This document shows positions 50,781 to 59,807 of a DNA stretch of 64,000 nucleotides, in pieces. The notes under the pieces were generated by a model. It was not told the origin of the DNA. It was given only the letters and a program-made list of their open reading frames with translations, and made no database searches. Location of the stretch: the NCBI RefSeq assembly GCF_004522105.1, contig NZ_SPUJ01000003.1:682001-746000 (forward strand). Direction: 5' to 3'. Position 1 is the stretch's first letter. Every line of letters starts with the position of its first letter. Both the position numbers and the translations under genes were made by a program. This DNA is from Nocardioides sp. 1609. GTDB taxonomy: Bacteria > Actinomycetota > Actinomycetes > Propionibacteriales > Nocardioidaceae.

Positions 50781-52528
50781 GCCGAGCGAGCGACCGACCG
50801 GCCGAGGTCGAGCGACGGTCGCGGGCCCTGCTCGTCTTCTGCGCGGTCGCGGTGGCCTTCGCCGCCGTCGACACCTACGTCGTGGTGCTCGCCCTGCCCG
50901 ACATGATGGCGTCGGTCGCGATCAGCGTCGACCAGCTCCAGCGGGCCGCGCCCATCATCTCGGGCTTCCTGCTCGGCTACGTCGCGATGCTCCCGCTCAT
51001 CGGGCGGATCGCGGACCTGCGGGGCCCGGTGCCGGTGCTGACCGCCTCGCTGGCGGCGTTCACGGTCGGCTCGGTGATCACCGCCGTCTCCTACGACCTC
51101 GCGAGCATGGTGGTCGGCCGGTTCCTCCAGGGCCTCGGCGGCGGTGGCCTCGTCCCGGCCACGATGGCGCTGGTGGCCGCGCTGTACCCGGTCGAACGGC
51201 GCGGCCTCCCCCTCGGCCTGGTCTCGGCCGTCCAGGAGCTCGGCAGCGTGCTCGGGCCGCTCTTCGGCGCCGCGGTGCTCTCCTTCACCACCTGGCGCGG
51301 CATCTTCGCGATCAACGTCGCCGCCGGCGTCCTGCTGTACGTCGTCGTGCGCACCCTCTGGACCCCTGAGCCCGAGCCGACCGAGGCACCCCCTCCCGTC
51401 CGGCGCGGCCTGCCCGACGTGCTCGGCGCGCTCGCCCTGCTGGTCGCCGTGGTGGGTGCCTGGCTGGTGGTCTACCCGCCGCAGTCGCTCATCACCGACC
51501 TCACCTACGGCGAGTACTACGTGCCGGTCGTCGACGGCGGTGGCCGCTGGCTGTGCCCGATCGGGCTGGTCGCCATCGGCGCCCTCCTGGTGTTCTGCCT
51601 GCGGTGCGTGTTCGCGCGACGCCCGCTCGTCGACGTCCGCTCGTGGGGCCGCAGCATGGTCGAGGCCGACCTGCTCGGCGCGACGTACCTCGCGGTGGCG
51701 CTGGGCGGCATCGTGCTCGCCTTCGCCACCGCCGACCCCGAGGTCTCGGTCTTCTCCGCCCAGGGTCCGTGGTTCCTGCTCGGGTCCGCGGTCGCGGTGG
51801 TCGCCCTCGTGGTGCACCTGCGCCGCGCCGACGCCCCGCTGGTGCCGCGCGGCGCGCTGGCGGCGGTGCCGGCGTGGGGCGCGCTCCTGGTCAGCCTGTT
51901 CGTCGGGTGGGCGCTGATCGCCGCCCTGGTCGACATCCCGCTGCTCGCCCGGACCCAGCGCGGCCGGACCCAGCTCGACGCGGCCCTCTTCCTGCTCCGC
52001 TTCCTCGTCGCGCTCCCGGTGGGCGCGGTGCTCGGCGGTTGGCTCGTGCGACGTGCACCGGCCGGCGTCATCACCGCCGCGGGGATGCTGATGGCGGCCG
52101 GGGCGTTCCAGGTGATGTCCGGCTGGGACGCCGGCAGCCTCGACCACCCGCTGAGCAACCTCGCGCTGGTGGTCGGCGGCCTCGGCTTCGGCCTGGCGCT
52201 GGCCCCGGTCAACGCCGCCATCCTGGCCAGCACCCGCGAGGACTCCCACGGCGTCGCCAGCGCGCTCGTGGTGGCCGCCCGGACGGTCGGGATGCTGATC
52301 GGCATCTCGGTGCTCACCACGTGGGGCCTGCGCCGTCTCTCCGAGGCCATCCGGGACGACCCGTCGCTGGCCGAGGACATCCGCGCCGCCGCCGTCTTCC
52401 AGGAGCAGGAGGTGTTCCAGGGCGCCGCCGTGTTCGCCTTGCTGGCCGCCGTCCTGGCCCTGGTGCTCTTCCGCGGGGCACCCACCCGGGAGATCGATGC
52501 AGCCCGGGCGCTGCGCGCCCCCGGCTGA
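50777..52528 (+). CDS. MFS transporter, P55-like (DHA2 type)
   Basis: The 583-aa protein has about 14 transmembrane helices and MFS signatures GRIADLRGPVPVL and VVGRFLQGLGGGGLVPATMA. The GTG start overlaps the lipoprotein stop. In mycobacteria the matching lprG-P55 pair moves triacylglycerides or other lipids to the outer envelope and affects drug tolerance. If this organism lacks a mycomembrane the cargo may differ. Confidence 0.9.
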   Translation: MSRASDRPAEVERRSRALLVFCAVAVAFAAVDTYVVVLALPDMMASVAISVDQLQRAAPIISGFLLGYVAMLPLIGRIADLRGPVPVLTASLAAFTVGSVITAVSYDLASMVVGRFLQGLGGGGLVPATMALVAALYPVERRGLPLGLVSAVQELGSVLGPLFGAAVLSFTTWRGIFAINVAAGVLLYVVVRTLWTPEPEPTEAPPPVRRGLPDVLGALALLVAVVGAWLVVYPPQSLITDLTYGEYYVPVVDGGGRWLCPIGLVAIGALLVFCLRCVFARRPLVDVRSWGRSMVEADLLGATYLAVALGGIVLAFATADPEVSVFSAQGPWFLLGSAVAVVALVVHLRRADAPLVPRGALAAVPAWGALLVSLFVGWALIAALVDIPLLARTQRGRTQLDAALFLLRFLVALPVGAVLGGWLVRRAPAGVITAAGMLMAAGAFQVMSGWDAGSLDHPLSNLALVVGGLGFGLALAPVNAAILASTREDSHGVASALVVAARTVGMLIGISVLTTWGLRRLSEAIRDDPSLAEDIRAAAVFQEQEVFQGAAVFALLAAVLALVLFRGAPTREIDAARALRAPG

Positions 52529-52533
52529 TCCGA

Positions 52534-52546
52534 TACGTTTCAAACC
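52534..52546 (+). promoter_or_regulatory. Leaderless-type -10 hexamer
   Basis: TACGTT at 52534-52539 is seven bases before the GTG at 52547. It directly follows the transporter stop codon. Confidence 0.5.
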
Positions 52547-53041
52547 GTGCACGACTTCGACGACCTGCTGGCCGCCAACAAAGCCTTCGCCGCGGAGTTC
52601 GACTTCGGCGGCTTCGACGGGATCGCCCATGCAGGGGTGGGCATCGTGACCTGCATGGACTCCCGCATCGAGCCGCTCGGCATGCTCGGGCTCAAGCCCG
52701 GCGACGCCAAGATCCTGCGCAACCCGGGTGGCCGCGTCGACCACTCCACGCTGGAGGCGCTGGTCCTGGCCGTCCACCTCCTGCGCGTCGACCGGATCCT
52801 GGTCGTGCCCCACACGCGCTGCGCCGTCGCCACCAGCACCCAGGAGGAGGTGCGCGACAAGGTGGCGGCCTCGGCCGGCGAGATCGGGGCCTGGCAGCCG
52901 ATGCACATCATCCGCGACCAGCTCGACTCGCTCGCCGACGACGTCCAGAAGGTGCGCACCCACCAGCTGGTGCCCGACCACGTCAAGGTCGGCGGGTTCC
53001 TCTACGACGTCGACTCCGGGCTGCTCGCGCAGCACTACTGA
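52547..53041 (+). CDS. Beta-carbonic anhydrase
   Basis: The 164-aa protein has zinc ligands Cys 36 (TCMDSR), His 89 and Cys 92 (HTRC), and the Asp 38-Arg 40 dyad. ILRNPGGRVDHSTLEAL is the family core. The usual HHTDCG is HTRC here, as in the short mycobacterial Rv1284-like type. It interconverts carbon dioxide and bicarbonate for carboxylases in the cytoplasm. GTG start after a -10 hexamer. Confidence 0.92.
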   Translation: MHDFDDLLAANKAFAAEFDFGGFDGIAHAGVGIVTCMDSRIEPLGMLGLKPGDAKILRNPGGRVDHSTLEALVLAVHLLRVDRILVVPHTRCAVATSTQEEVRDKVAASAGEIGAWQPMHIIRDQLDSLADDVQKVRTHQLVPDHVKVGGFLYDVDSGLLAQHY

Positions 53042-53090
53042 TCGACCACCGTCACGCGTGCGCCCGCTCGGCGCTCCTCAGCTGAACCCG

Positions 53091-53110
53091 GCAGCCGGGG
53101 GGCCGGCTGC
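53091..53110. terminator. Hairpin between convergent genes
   Basis: GCAGCCGG and CCGGCTGC form a perfect eight-base-pair stem with a GGGG loop between carbonic anhydrase and parE, serving either strand. Confidence 0.55.
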
Positions 53111-53157
53111 AGCCCGGTGCCACACGCGGTCGGTCTGCGCCGCGGCGTCACCGGACG

Positions 53158-55272
53158 TCAGGCGTCGAGCGCCTCGACGTCGACCTCGTAGGCACCCTGG
53201 ACGATGAACTCCTTGCGCGGCGCGACGTCGGAGCCCATGAGCAGCTCGAAGACGGAGGCGGCGACGTCGGCGTCGTCGACGGTCAGCTTGCGCAGGGTGC
53301 GGTGGCGGGGATCCATCGTGGTCTCGGCCAGCTGGTCGGCGTCCATCTCGCCGAGACCCTTGTAGCGCTGCACGGGGTCCTTCCAGCGGATGTTCTTCTT
53401 CTTCAGCTCGGCGAGCTTGCGCTGCAGCTCGTCGTCGGAATAGGTGTAGACGTACTTCTCCTGACCCTTGCGGGGGGCGGAGACCTCGATGCGGTGCAGC
53501 GGCGGGACGGCGGTGTAGACACGGCCGGCGGTGATCAGGTCGGGCATGTACTTGAAGAACAGGGTGGCGAGCAGGCAGCGGATGTGGGCGCCGTCGGAGT
53601 CGGCGTCGGCCATGAAGATGATCCGGCCGTAGCGCCGTGCCTCGAGCTCGAAGGTGCGGCCCGAGCCGGCGCCGACCACCTGGATGATCGAGGCGCACTC
53701 GGCGTTCTTGAGCATGTCGCCGACCGAGGCCTTCTGGACGTTGAGGATCTTGCCGCGGATGGGCAGCAGCGCCTGGAACTCCGAGTTGCGGGCCAGCTTG
53801 GCGGTGCCGAGCGCGGAGTCGCCCTCGACGATGAACAGCTCGGTGCGGTCGTTGTCGCCCGAGCGGCAGTCGGCCAGCTTCGACGGCAGCGTGGAGGACT
53901 CCAGCGCGTTCTTGCGGCGCTGGGTCTCCTTGTGCTGCCGGGCCGCGATCCGGGTCTTCGCGGCGCCGTAGACCTTCTCCATCAGGGGGCGCGACTGACG
54001 CTTGTCGGCGGCCCTGGTGGAGGTGAGGAACGCCGCCAGCTCGCGGGCGACGATCTTGCGGACCTCCGAGCGCACGGCCGGCGTCCCGAGGATCTCCTTG
54101 GTCTGGCCCTCGAACTGCGGCTCGGCCTGCCGGACCGTGACGACGCCGGTCATCCCCTCGAGGATGTCGCTCTTCTCGACCGGGAGGTCGTTGACCTTCA
54201 GCACCTTCGCGGCTCGCATGGCGTCGTTGAACGGCGTGGTCAGGGCCGCCTCGAAGCCCGCGACGTGGGTGCCGCCCTTGGGCGTGGCGATCACGTTGAC
54301 GAACGAGCGCAGCTCGGTGTCGTAGCCGGTCCCCCACCGGATCGCGATGTCGACGCCCAGCTCGCGCTCGACGTCCTGCGGGGTCATGTGGCCGTGGGCG
54401 TCGAGCATCGGCACGGTCTCGGTGAACGAGCCCGACCCCTGGATCCGCAGCACCTCGGTGACCGGCTCGTCCTTGCTGAGGAACTCGGTGAACTCGGCGA
54501 TCCCGCCGTCGTGGCGGAACTTCTCCTCGGTGGGGGTCTCGCCGCGCAGGTCGCGGATCACCAGCTCGAGGCCCGGCACGATGAACGACGTCTGGCGGGC
54601 CCGGCCGACGAGGCCCTCGAGCTCGAAGGTGGCGTCCTTGGTGAAGATCCGGCGGTCGGGCCAGAACCGGATGCGGGTGCCCGAGGCGCCCTTGGCGACC
54701 CGCCCGCCCTTGCGGGTCAGCCCGCTGCGCTCCTCGAACGCCGCCTCCGGGCCCTCGCCGGCGAAGACGCCGGCCGCGCCGTGGCGGAAGCTGATGCCCT
54801 GGCTGCTGGGCGAGCGGTCGACGTCGATGTCCATCCGCGCCGAGAGCGCGTTCACGACCGAGAGGCCGACGCCGTGCAGGCCGCCGGTGGCGACGTACGA
54901 GCCGCCGCCGAACTTGCCGCCGGCGTGCAGCTTCGTCGCGACCACCTCGACGCCGGGGAGCCCGGTCTTGGGCTCCTTGTCGGTCGGGATGCCGCGGCCG
55001 TCGTCGTGCACCTCGGCCGAGCCGTCGGGGTGCAGCGTCACCTCGACGCGACGCGCGGCGCCGGCGAGCGCCTCGTCGACGCCGTTGTCGATGATCTCCC
55101 ACAGGCAGTGCATCAGGCCGCGGGTGTCGGTCGACCCGATGTACATGCCCGGGCGCTTGCGCACCGCCTCGAGCCCCTCCAGGACGAGGAGGTGCGCGGC
55201 GTTGTAGGTGTTGTCGGCGATCGTGGGACTCCTGGGGCGAGCTGCGGGAACCTGCTGGAGCCTCGCCCCCAT
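53158..55272 (-). CDS. parE: DNA topoisomerase IV subunit B
   Basis: The 704-aa protein (from ATG 55272) has the GHKL ATPase (EIIDNGVDEAL, DGRGIPTD, GGLHGVGLSVVNALS), a transducer with QTSF-type loop and a TOPRIM domain with EGDSALGTAKLARN, DADSDGAHIRCLL and PIRGKILNVQKAS. The start is uncertain: ATG 55272 has no SD, but AGGAG sits seven bases before an in-frame ATC at 55221, where homology also begins. It pairs with ParC for decatenation. Confidence 0.92.
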   Translation of the reverse strand: MGARLQQVPAARPRSPTIADNTYNAAHLLVLEGLEAVRKRPGMYIGSTDTRGLMHCLWEIIDNGVDEALAGAARRVEVTLHPDGSAEVHDDGRGIPTDKEPKTGLPGVEVVATKLHAGGKFGGGSYVATGGLHGVGLSVVNALSARMDIDVDRSPSSQGISFRHGAAGVFAGEGPEAAFEERSGLTRKGGRVAKGASGTRIRFWPDRRIFTKDATFELEGLVGRARQTSFIVPGLELVIRDLRGETPTEEKFRHDGGIAEFTEFLSKDEPVTEVLRIQGSGSFTETVPMLDAHGHMTPQDVERELGVDIAIRWGTGYDTELRSFVNVIATPKGGTHVAGFEAALTTPFNDAMRAAKVLKVNDLPVEKSDILEGMTGVVTVRQAEPQFEGQTKEILGTPAVRSEVRKIVARELAAFLTSTRAADKRQSRPLMEKVYGAAKTRIAARQHKETQRRKNALESSTLPSKLADCRSGDNDRTELFIVEGDSALGTAKLARNSEFQALLPIRGKILNVQKASVGDMLKNAECASIIQVVGAGSGRTFELEARRYGRIIFMADADSDGAHIRCLLATLFFKYMPDLITAGRVYTAVPPLHRIEVSAPRKGQEKYVYTYSDDELQRKLAELKKKNIRWKDPVQRYKGLGEMDADQLAETTMDPRHRTLRKLTVDDADVAASVFELLMGSDVAPRKEFIVQGAYEVDVEALDA

Positions 55273-55638
55273 CCGGGGCGGGCACGGTGTCGAATCTACT
55301 AGCGACACGCCGGACGACCGTGCAGGCACGCCCCCGGCACCGCATAGTCTGACGCCGCGTCACGATGTGGACACGATCGGACAGCACTCGTCGCGTTCCG
55401 CATCCGCAGGGCCCGCTCCGCCGTCACACTCGTGACAGCACCACCTCCGCAAGACCGACAACTCAACAGCCTCCCAACGACCTTCACCCCGACGGACGAC
55501 GTGGTCCGGGGCGTGGGACCGGTCCGACGGGGGAAGGACACCCGTGATGGGATCGTGTGTCACTCCGGATGCCGGGAATCTTGGGTCCGGTCGTAACGTT
55601 GGAGTTGGCGACAGACCGAGTAGAGATGAGGCCAGGAA
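55273..55638. other. Intergenic control region between parE and the DUF7455 gene
   Basis: No convincing gene lies in this stretch. It contains a perfect 13-bp palindrome TGACGCCGCGTCA at 55350-55362, an inverted repeat GTCAC-N4-GTGAC at 55423-55436 and, at its right end, a sigma-R-type promoter. The divergent promoters of parE and the DUF7455 gene must lie here. Confidence 0.6.
55574..55600 (+). promoter_or_regulatory. Sigma-R/SigH-type promoter
   Basis: GGGAAT at 55574-55579 is followed after exactly 18 bases by GTT at 55598-55600. This is the consensus of thiol-stress ECF sigma factors in Streptomyces (SigR) and mycobacteria (SigH). It lies 39 bp before the DUF7455 start codon. Confidence 0.5.
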
Positions 55639-55863
55639 ATGACGACTGCAACCGCCCCCAGCGCTGCACTGACTGCTGAGGACCGCTGCGACCGCTGCGG
55701 TGCCCAGGCCTACCTCCGCGTCGAGCTCCAGAGCGGCGGTGAGCTGCTCTTCTGCGCCCACCACGCCCGCGAGCACGGAGACAAGCTCAAGGAGGTGGCC
55801 GCCACCGTCCAGGACGAGACCCACAAGCTCGCCCCGACGCCGGCCACCCCGCCCACCGAGTAG
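55639..55863 (+). CDS. DUF7455 small zinc-ribbon-like protein
   Basis: The 74-aa protein has C17-x2-C20 and C39-x2-H42, a probable zinc site (DRCDRCGAQAYLRVELQ ... LLFCAHHAREHGDKL). It is typical of the DUF7455 group found next to sigA/hrdB in actinobacteria. AGGCCAGGAA is upstream of ATG 55639. The putative thiol-stress promoter makes redox-dependent zinc binding conceivable. The function is unknown. Confidence 0.87.
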   Translation: MTTATAPSAALTAEDRCDRCGAQAYLRVELQSGGELLFCAHHAREHGDKLKEVAATVQDETHKLAPTPATPPTE

Positions 55864-55874
55864 TCGCGCCCGAC

Positions 55875-55910
55875 ACGACGGCCCCGGACCTCCTGGTCCG
55901 GGGCCGTCGT
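55875..55910 (+). terminator. Strong hairpin after DUF7455 gene
   Basis: A 16-bp perfect stem (55875-55890 with 55895-55910) with a TCCT loop begins 12 bp after the stop codon. It is one of the two strongest hairpins in the window. Confidence 0.75.
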
Positions 55911-56075
55911 CGTCCTCCGACGACCTTCCAGGCAAATTCTTGCCGGATCTCGTGCGCACGGCCCGAGTCCGTGCCATCCTGGACGAACGCCAGGTCGCGC
56001 CGATGGACTGCCCCCCAGCTGTCGGACCGGCCTGGCGTTCTTCTCTCCCCCAGGCTGTGCGCCCGGGACGCAGGA

Positions 56076-56103
56076 ACGCCGCCCACCTCACGGTGAGCGG
56101 CGT
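56076..56103 (-). terminator. Hairpin after sigA
   Basis: ACGCCGC pairs with GCGGCGT, then one mismatch and four more pairs around TCAC, 16 bp beyond the sigA stop on the minus strand. The remaining gap 55911-56075 shows no gene. Confidence 0.6.
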
Positions 56104-56118
56104 CCGGTGGACGTGCTG

Positions 56119-57639
<1,521 letters not shown>

Positions 57640-57914
57640 GAACACCTCTCGTGGAACATGCGCTGGCGGCTGGGCGGTGGTGATGACGGTAGCCATCACC
57701 GGGGACTCAAGGCGCGACAAGGACCGCTGTCGTCAAGAGCCGCTCCGGTCATTCTGCCACGCGCCGGGTGAGGACCCGACCCAGGCCCGCCCAGATCGCC
57801 CTCGGGGCCGGTCGCGGGCCGGTCGCGGGGCCGGTCGACGCGGCTCGCCCGGGGCGCGTCCCCGGGCCTCCCCCGCGCCTCACCCTGCCCCCGCGCGGCG
57901 GACGTGCCCTGCGC
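57640..57914. other. sigA upstream region
   Basis: This 275-bp gap holds no convincing gene. On the minus strand TTGACG at 57736-57731 could be a -35 for sigA, but no clear -10 follows at 16-18 bp. The rest is repetitive CCGG-rich sequence with short direct repeats near 57805-57835. Confidence 0.4.
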
Positions 57915-58499
57915 TCAGGCCGGTCCCGCCTGGGCCGGTCCCGCCTTGGCCGCCGCCTTCTTCTCCTTCTTGAAGTCGCGCACCTTCTGCAGGGAGCCGG
58001 GGTCGACGACGTCGGCGACGGAGCGGTGGCCCTCGAGCGCGTAGTCGCCGGCGACGGCCTCCCAGCCCGGGGGGCGGACGTCGAGCTGCTTGGCGAGCAG
58101 GGCCACGAAGATCTTCGCCTTCTGCGCGCCGAAGCCCGGCAGCGCCTGGATCCGGCGGCCGAGGTCCTTGCCGTCGGCCGCCTCGGTCCACAGCCGCTCG
58201 GTGTGGCCGTCGTACTGGTCGACGACGATCCGGGCCAGCTCCTGGAGCCGGGCCGCCATCGAGCCCGGGAACCGGTGGATCGCCGGCGTGACCGCGCACA
58301 GCGCGGCGAACTCCTCGGGGTCGGCGGCCGCGATCCGGTGCGGGTCGAACGAGCCGAACCGGTCGGCGACCTTGGCCGGGCCGCGGAACGCGTGCTCCAT
58401 GGGGTACTGCTGGTCGAGCATCATCCCCACGAGCAGGGCGAACGGGCTCGAGGTGAGGATCTGGTCGGCCGTGTCGTCACCGGTGATGTGGATCGCCAT
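57915..58499 (-). CDS. HhH-GPD base-excision DNA repair protein (TIGR03252-like)
   Basis: The 194-aa protein starts at ATG 58499; GGGAGG lies nine bases upstream, whereas ATG 58508 would abut it. The all-helical body has LLVGMMLDQQYPMEHAF and the helix-hairpin-helix QALPGFGAQKAKIFVALLAK. The Gly/Pro-Asp segment that follows differs from MutY/Nth and lacks the FeS Cys cluster. It fits actinobacterial HhH-GPD proteins of unknown lesion preference. A Lys/Ala/Gly tail ends the protein. Confidence 0.88.
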   Translation of the reverse strand: MAIHITGDDTADQILTSSPFALLVGMMLDQQYPMEHAFRGPAKVADRFGSFDPHRIAAADPEEFAALCAVTPAIHRFPGSMAARLQELARIVVDQYDGHTERLWTEAADGKDLGRRIQALPGFGAQKAKIFVALLAKQLDVRPPGWEAVAGDYALEGHRSVADVVDPGSLQKVRDFKKEKKAAAKAGPAQAGPA

Positions 58500-58628
58500 G
58501 GGCGTCATCCTCCCCCATCGCGCAGGCCACCACAGGGCAGCGGTCCCCCAACTCTGGCGATGACGGTGCCCGCCCGGTGTGAGGTAGTGGAGGTGGCCAT
58601 GGGGACGTCATGTCAACGGAGACCCACC

Positions 58629-59807
58629 ATGCACCGACGCCCGTCACTGCCCGCAGTCCTCGTCACCGCCGTCCTCGGCGCCGCCACGCTCGCCGCCGTG
58701 CCAGCCGGAACCGCCGCCGGCGGCGGTCACGGCCATCCACACCACGGGTCCCCGACCCTGCGGTCCGTCGTCGAGGGCCTCGACGGCCCACGCGGCGTCG
58801 ACGCCCTCGGGCGCGGCCGCACCCTCGTCACCGAGTCGGACGGCACGTTCTCGCTCGTCGTGGAGGGCCGACGCGGCACGGCCCGCACCGTCGAGCTGTC
58901 CAGCGTGCCGTCGACCGGCTTCGCGCCGGCCATCTCGGCCGGACGCCGCGCCGTCTACGTCCTCACCGGCGCCGCCGGCGAACCCGGAGCGCCGCCCGTC
59001 CCGGGCGCCGCGTCGCTCTTCCGGTGGCAGTGGGGTGACGACGAGCCGGAGCTGGTCGCCGACATCGCCGCCTACCAGGTGACCGACCCGGACCCCGACG
59101 ACCAGGAGTCGCTGCCCGCGGACTCGAACCCCTTCGACGTCCTCGCCCTGCGGGACGGCACCGTCCTGGTCGCCGACGCCGCCGGCAACGACGTCCTGCG
59201 CGTGCACCGGGACGGCACGATCGAGACGGTCGCCCGGCTGCGTCCGCGCACCGTCGAGACCCCCGCGGGCCTGCCGCCGGGCACACCCCCGGCCGGCACA
59301 CCGGTCGTCTCGGAGGCGGTGGCCACCTCGCTCGCGGTCGACCGCCGCGGCGACATCTACGTCGGCGAGCTCCGTGGCTTCCCCGCGACGCCCGGCACCT
59401 CGCAGGTCTGGAGGATCGAGGCCGGCAGCACCGACGCGGTGTGCGACCCCGAGGACCCGTACGGCGACGACTGCCGGCGCCACGCCGACGGGCTGACCTC
59501 CGTCGTCGACCTCGCGGCCGGCCCCTCCGGCGACGTGTACGCCGTCAGCCTCTCCAAGCTGTCGTGGCTCGCGGTGGAGCTCGCCGTGCCCTGGGCCGAG
59601 GTCGGTGCGCTCTACCGGCTGTCCGGCCGGCACGGGCACCACGGCCACCGCGGTGGGCACGGGCACGGTGGCTGGACCCGGGTCTCCGAGCTGTTCGAGG
59701 ACCAGCTCCTCCTGCCCGGCGGCGTGGACGTCGACCACGACGCGGCCTACCTCACCGGCCCCGTCTTCGGCCCGGGGGGCCTGTCGACGGGCCGGCTGCG
59801 CGGCTGA
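58629..59807 (+). CDS. Secreted ScyD/ScyE-family protein
   Basis: The 392-aa protein starts at ATG 58629 with GGAG eight bases upstream. A signal peptide (MHRRPSLPAVLVTAVLGAATL, then AVPAGTAAG) is followed by a His-rich spacer and a beta-propeller-like body (DGPRGVDALGRGRTLVTESDGTF, NPFDVLALRDGTVLVADAAGNDVLRV). A second His/Gly-rich loop (GRHGHHGHRGGHGHGG) occurs near the end. ScyD/ScyE proteins are linked to scytonemin genes in cyanobacteria, but members are widespread with unknown roles. The His runs could bind metal. Confidence 0.83.
   Translation: MHRRPSLPAVLVTAVLGAATLAAVPAGTAAGGGHGHPHHGSPTLRSVVEGLDGPRGVDALGRGRTLVTESDGTFSLVVEGRRGTARTVELSSVPSTGFAPAISAGRRAVYVLTGAAGEPGAPPVPGAASLFRWQWGDDEPELVADIAAYQVTDPDPDDQESLPADSNPFDVLALRDGTVLVADAAGNDVLRVHRDGTIETVARLRPRTVETPAGLPPGTPPAGTPVVSEAVATSLAVDRRGDIYVGELRGFPATPGTSQVWRIEAGSTDAVCDPEDPYGDDCRRHADGLTSVVDLAAGPSGDVYAVSLSKLSWLAVELAVPWAEVGALYRLSGRHGHHGHRGGHGHGGWTRVSELFEDQLLLPGGVDVDHDAAYLTGPVFGPGGLSTGRLRG

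Noticed and set aside
55423..55436. GTCAC-N4-GTGAC as a Crp site.
   Set aside because: The half-sites are in the opposite order to TGTGA-N6-TCACA and the spacing is wrong.
55365..55547. A 60-codon frame upstream of the DUF7455 gene.
   Set aside because: No SD, no similarity and biased Arg/Pro/Thr content; the region reads as a promoter region.
57768..58628. An upstream extension of the ScyD/ScyE-like gene to 57768.
   Set aside because: The extension lies opposite the HhH-GPD gene and would bury the signal peptide; ATG 58629 with GGAG is convincing.
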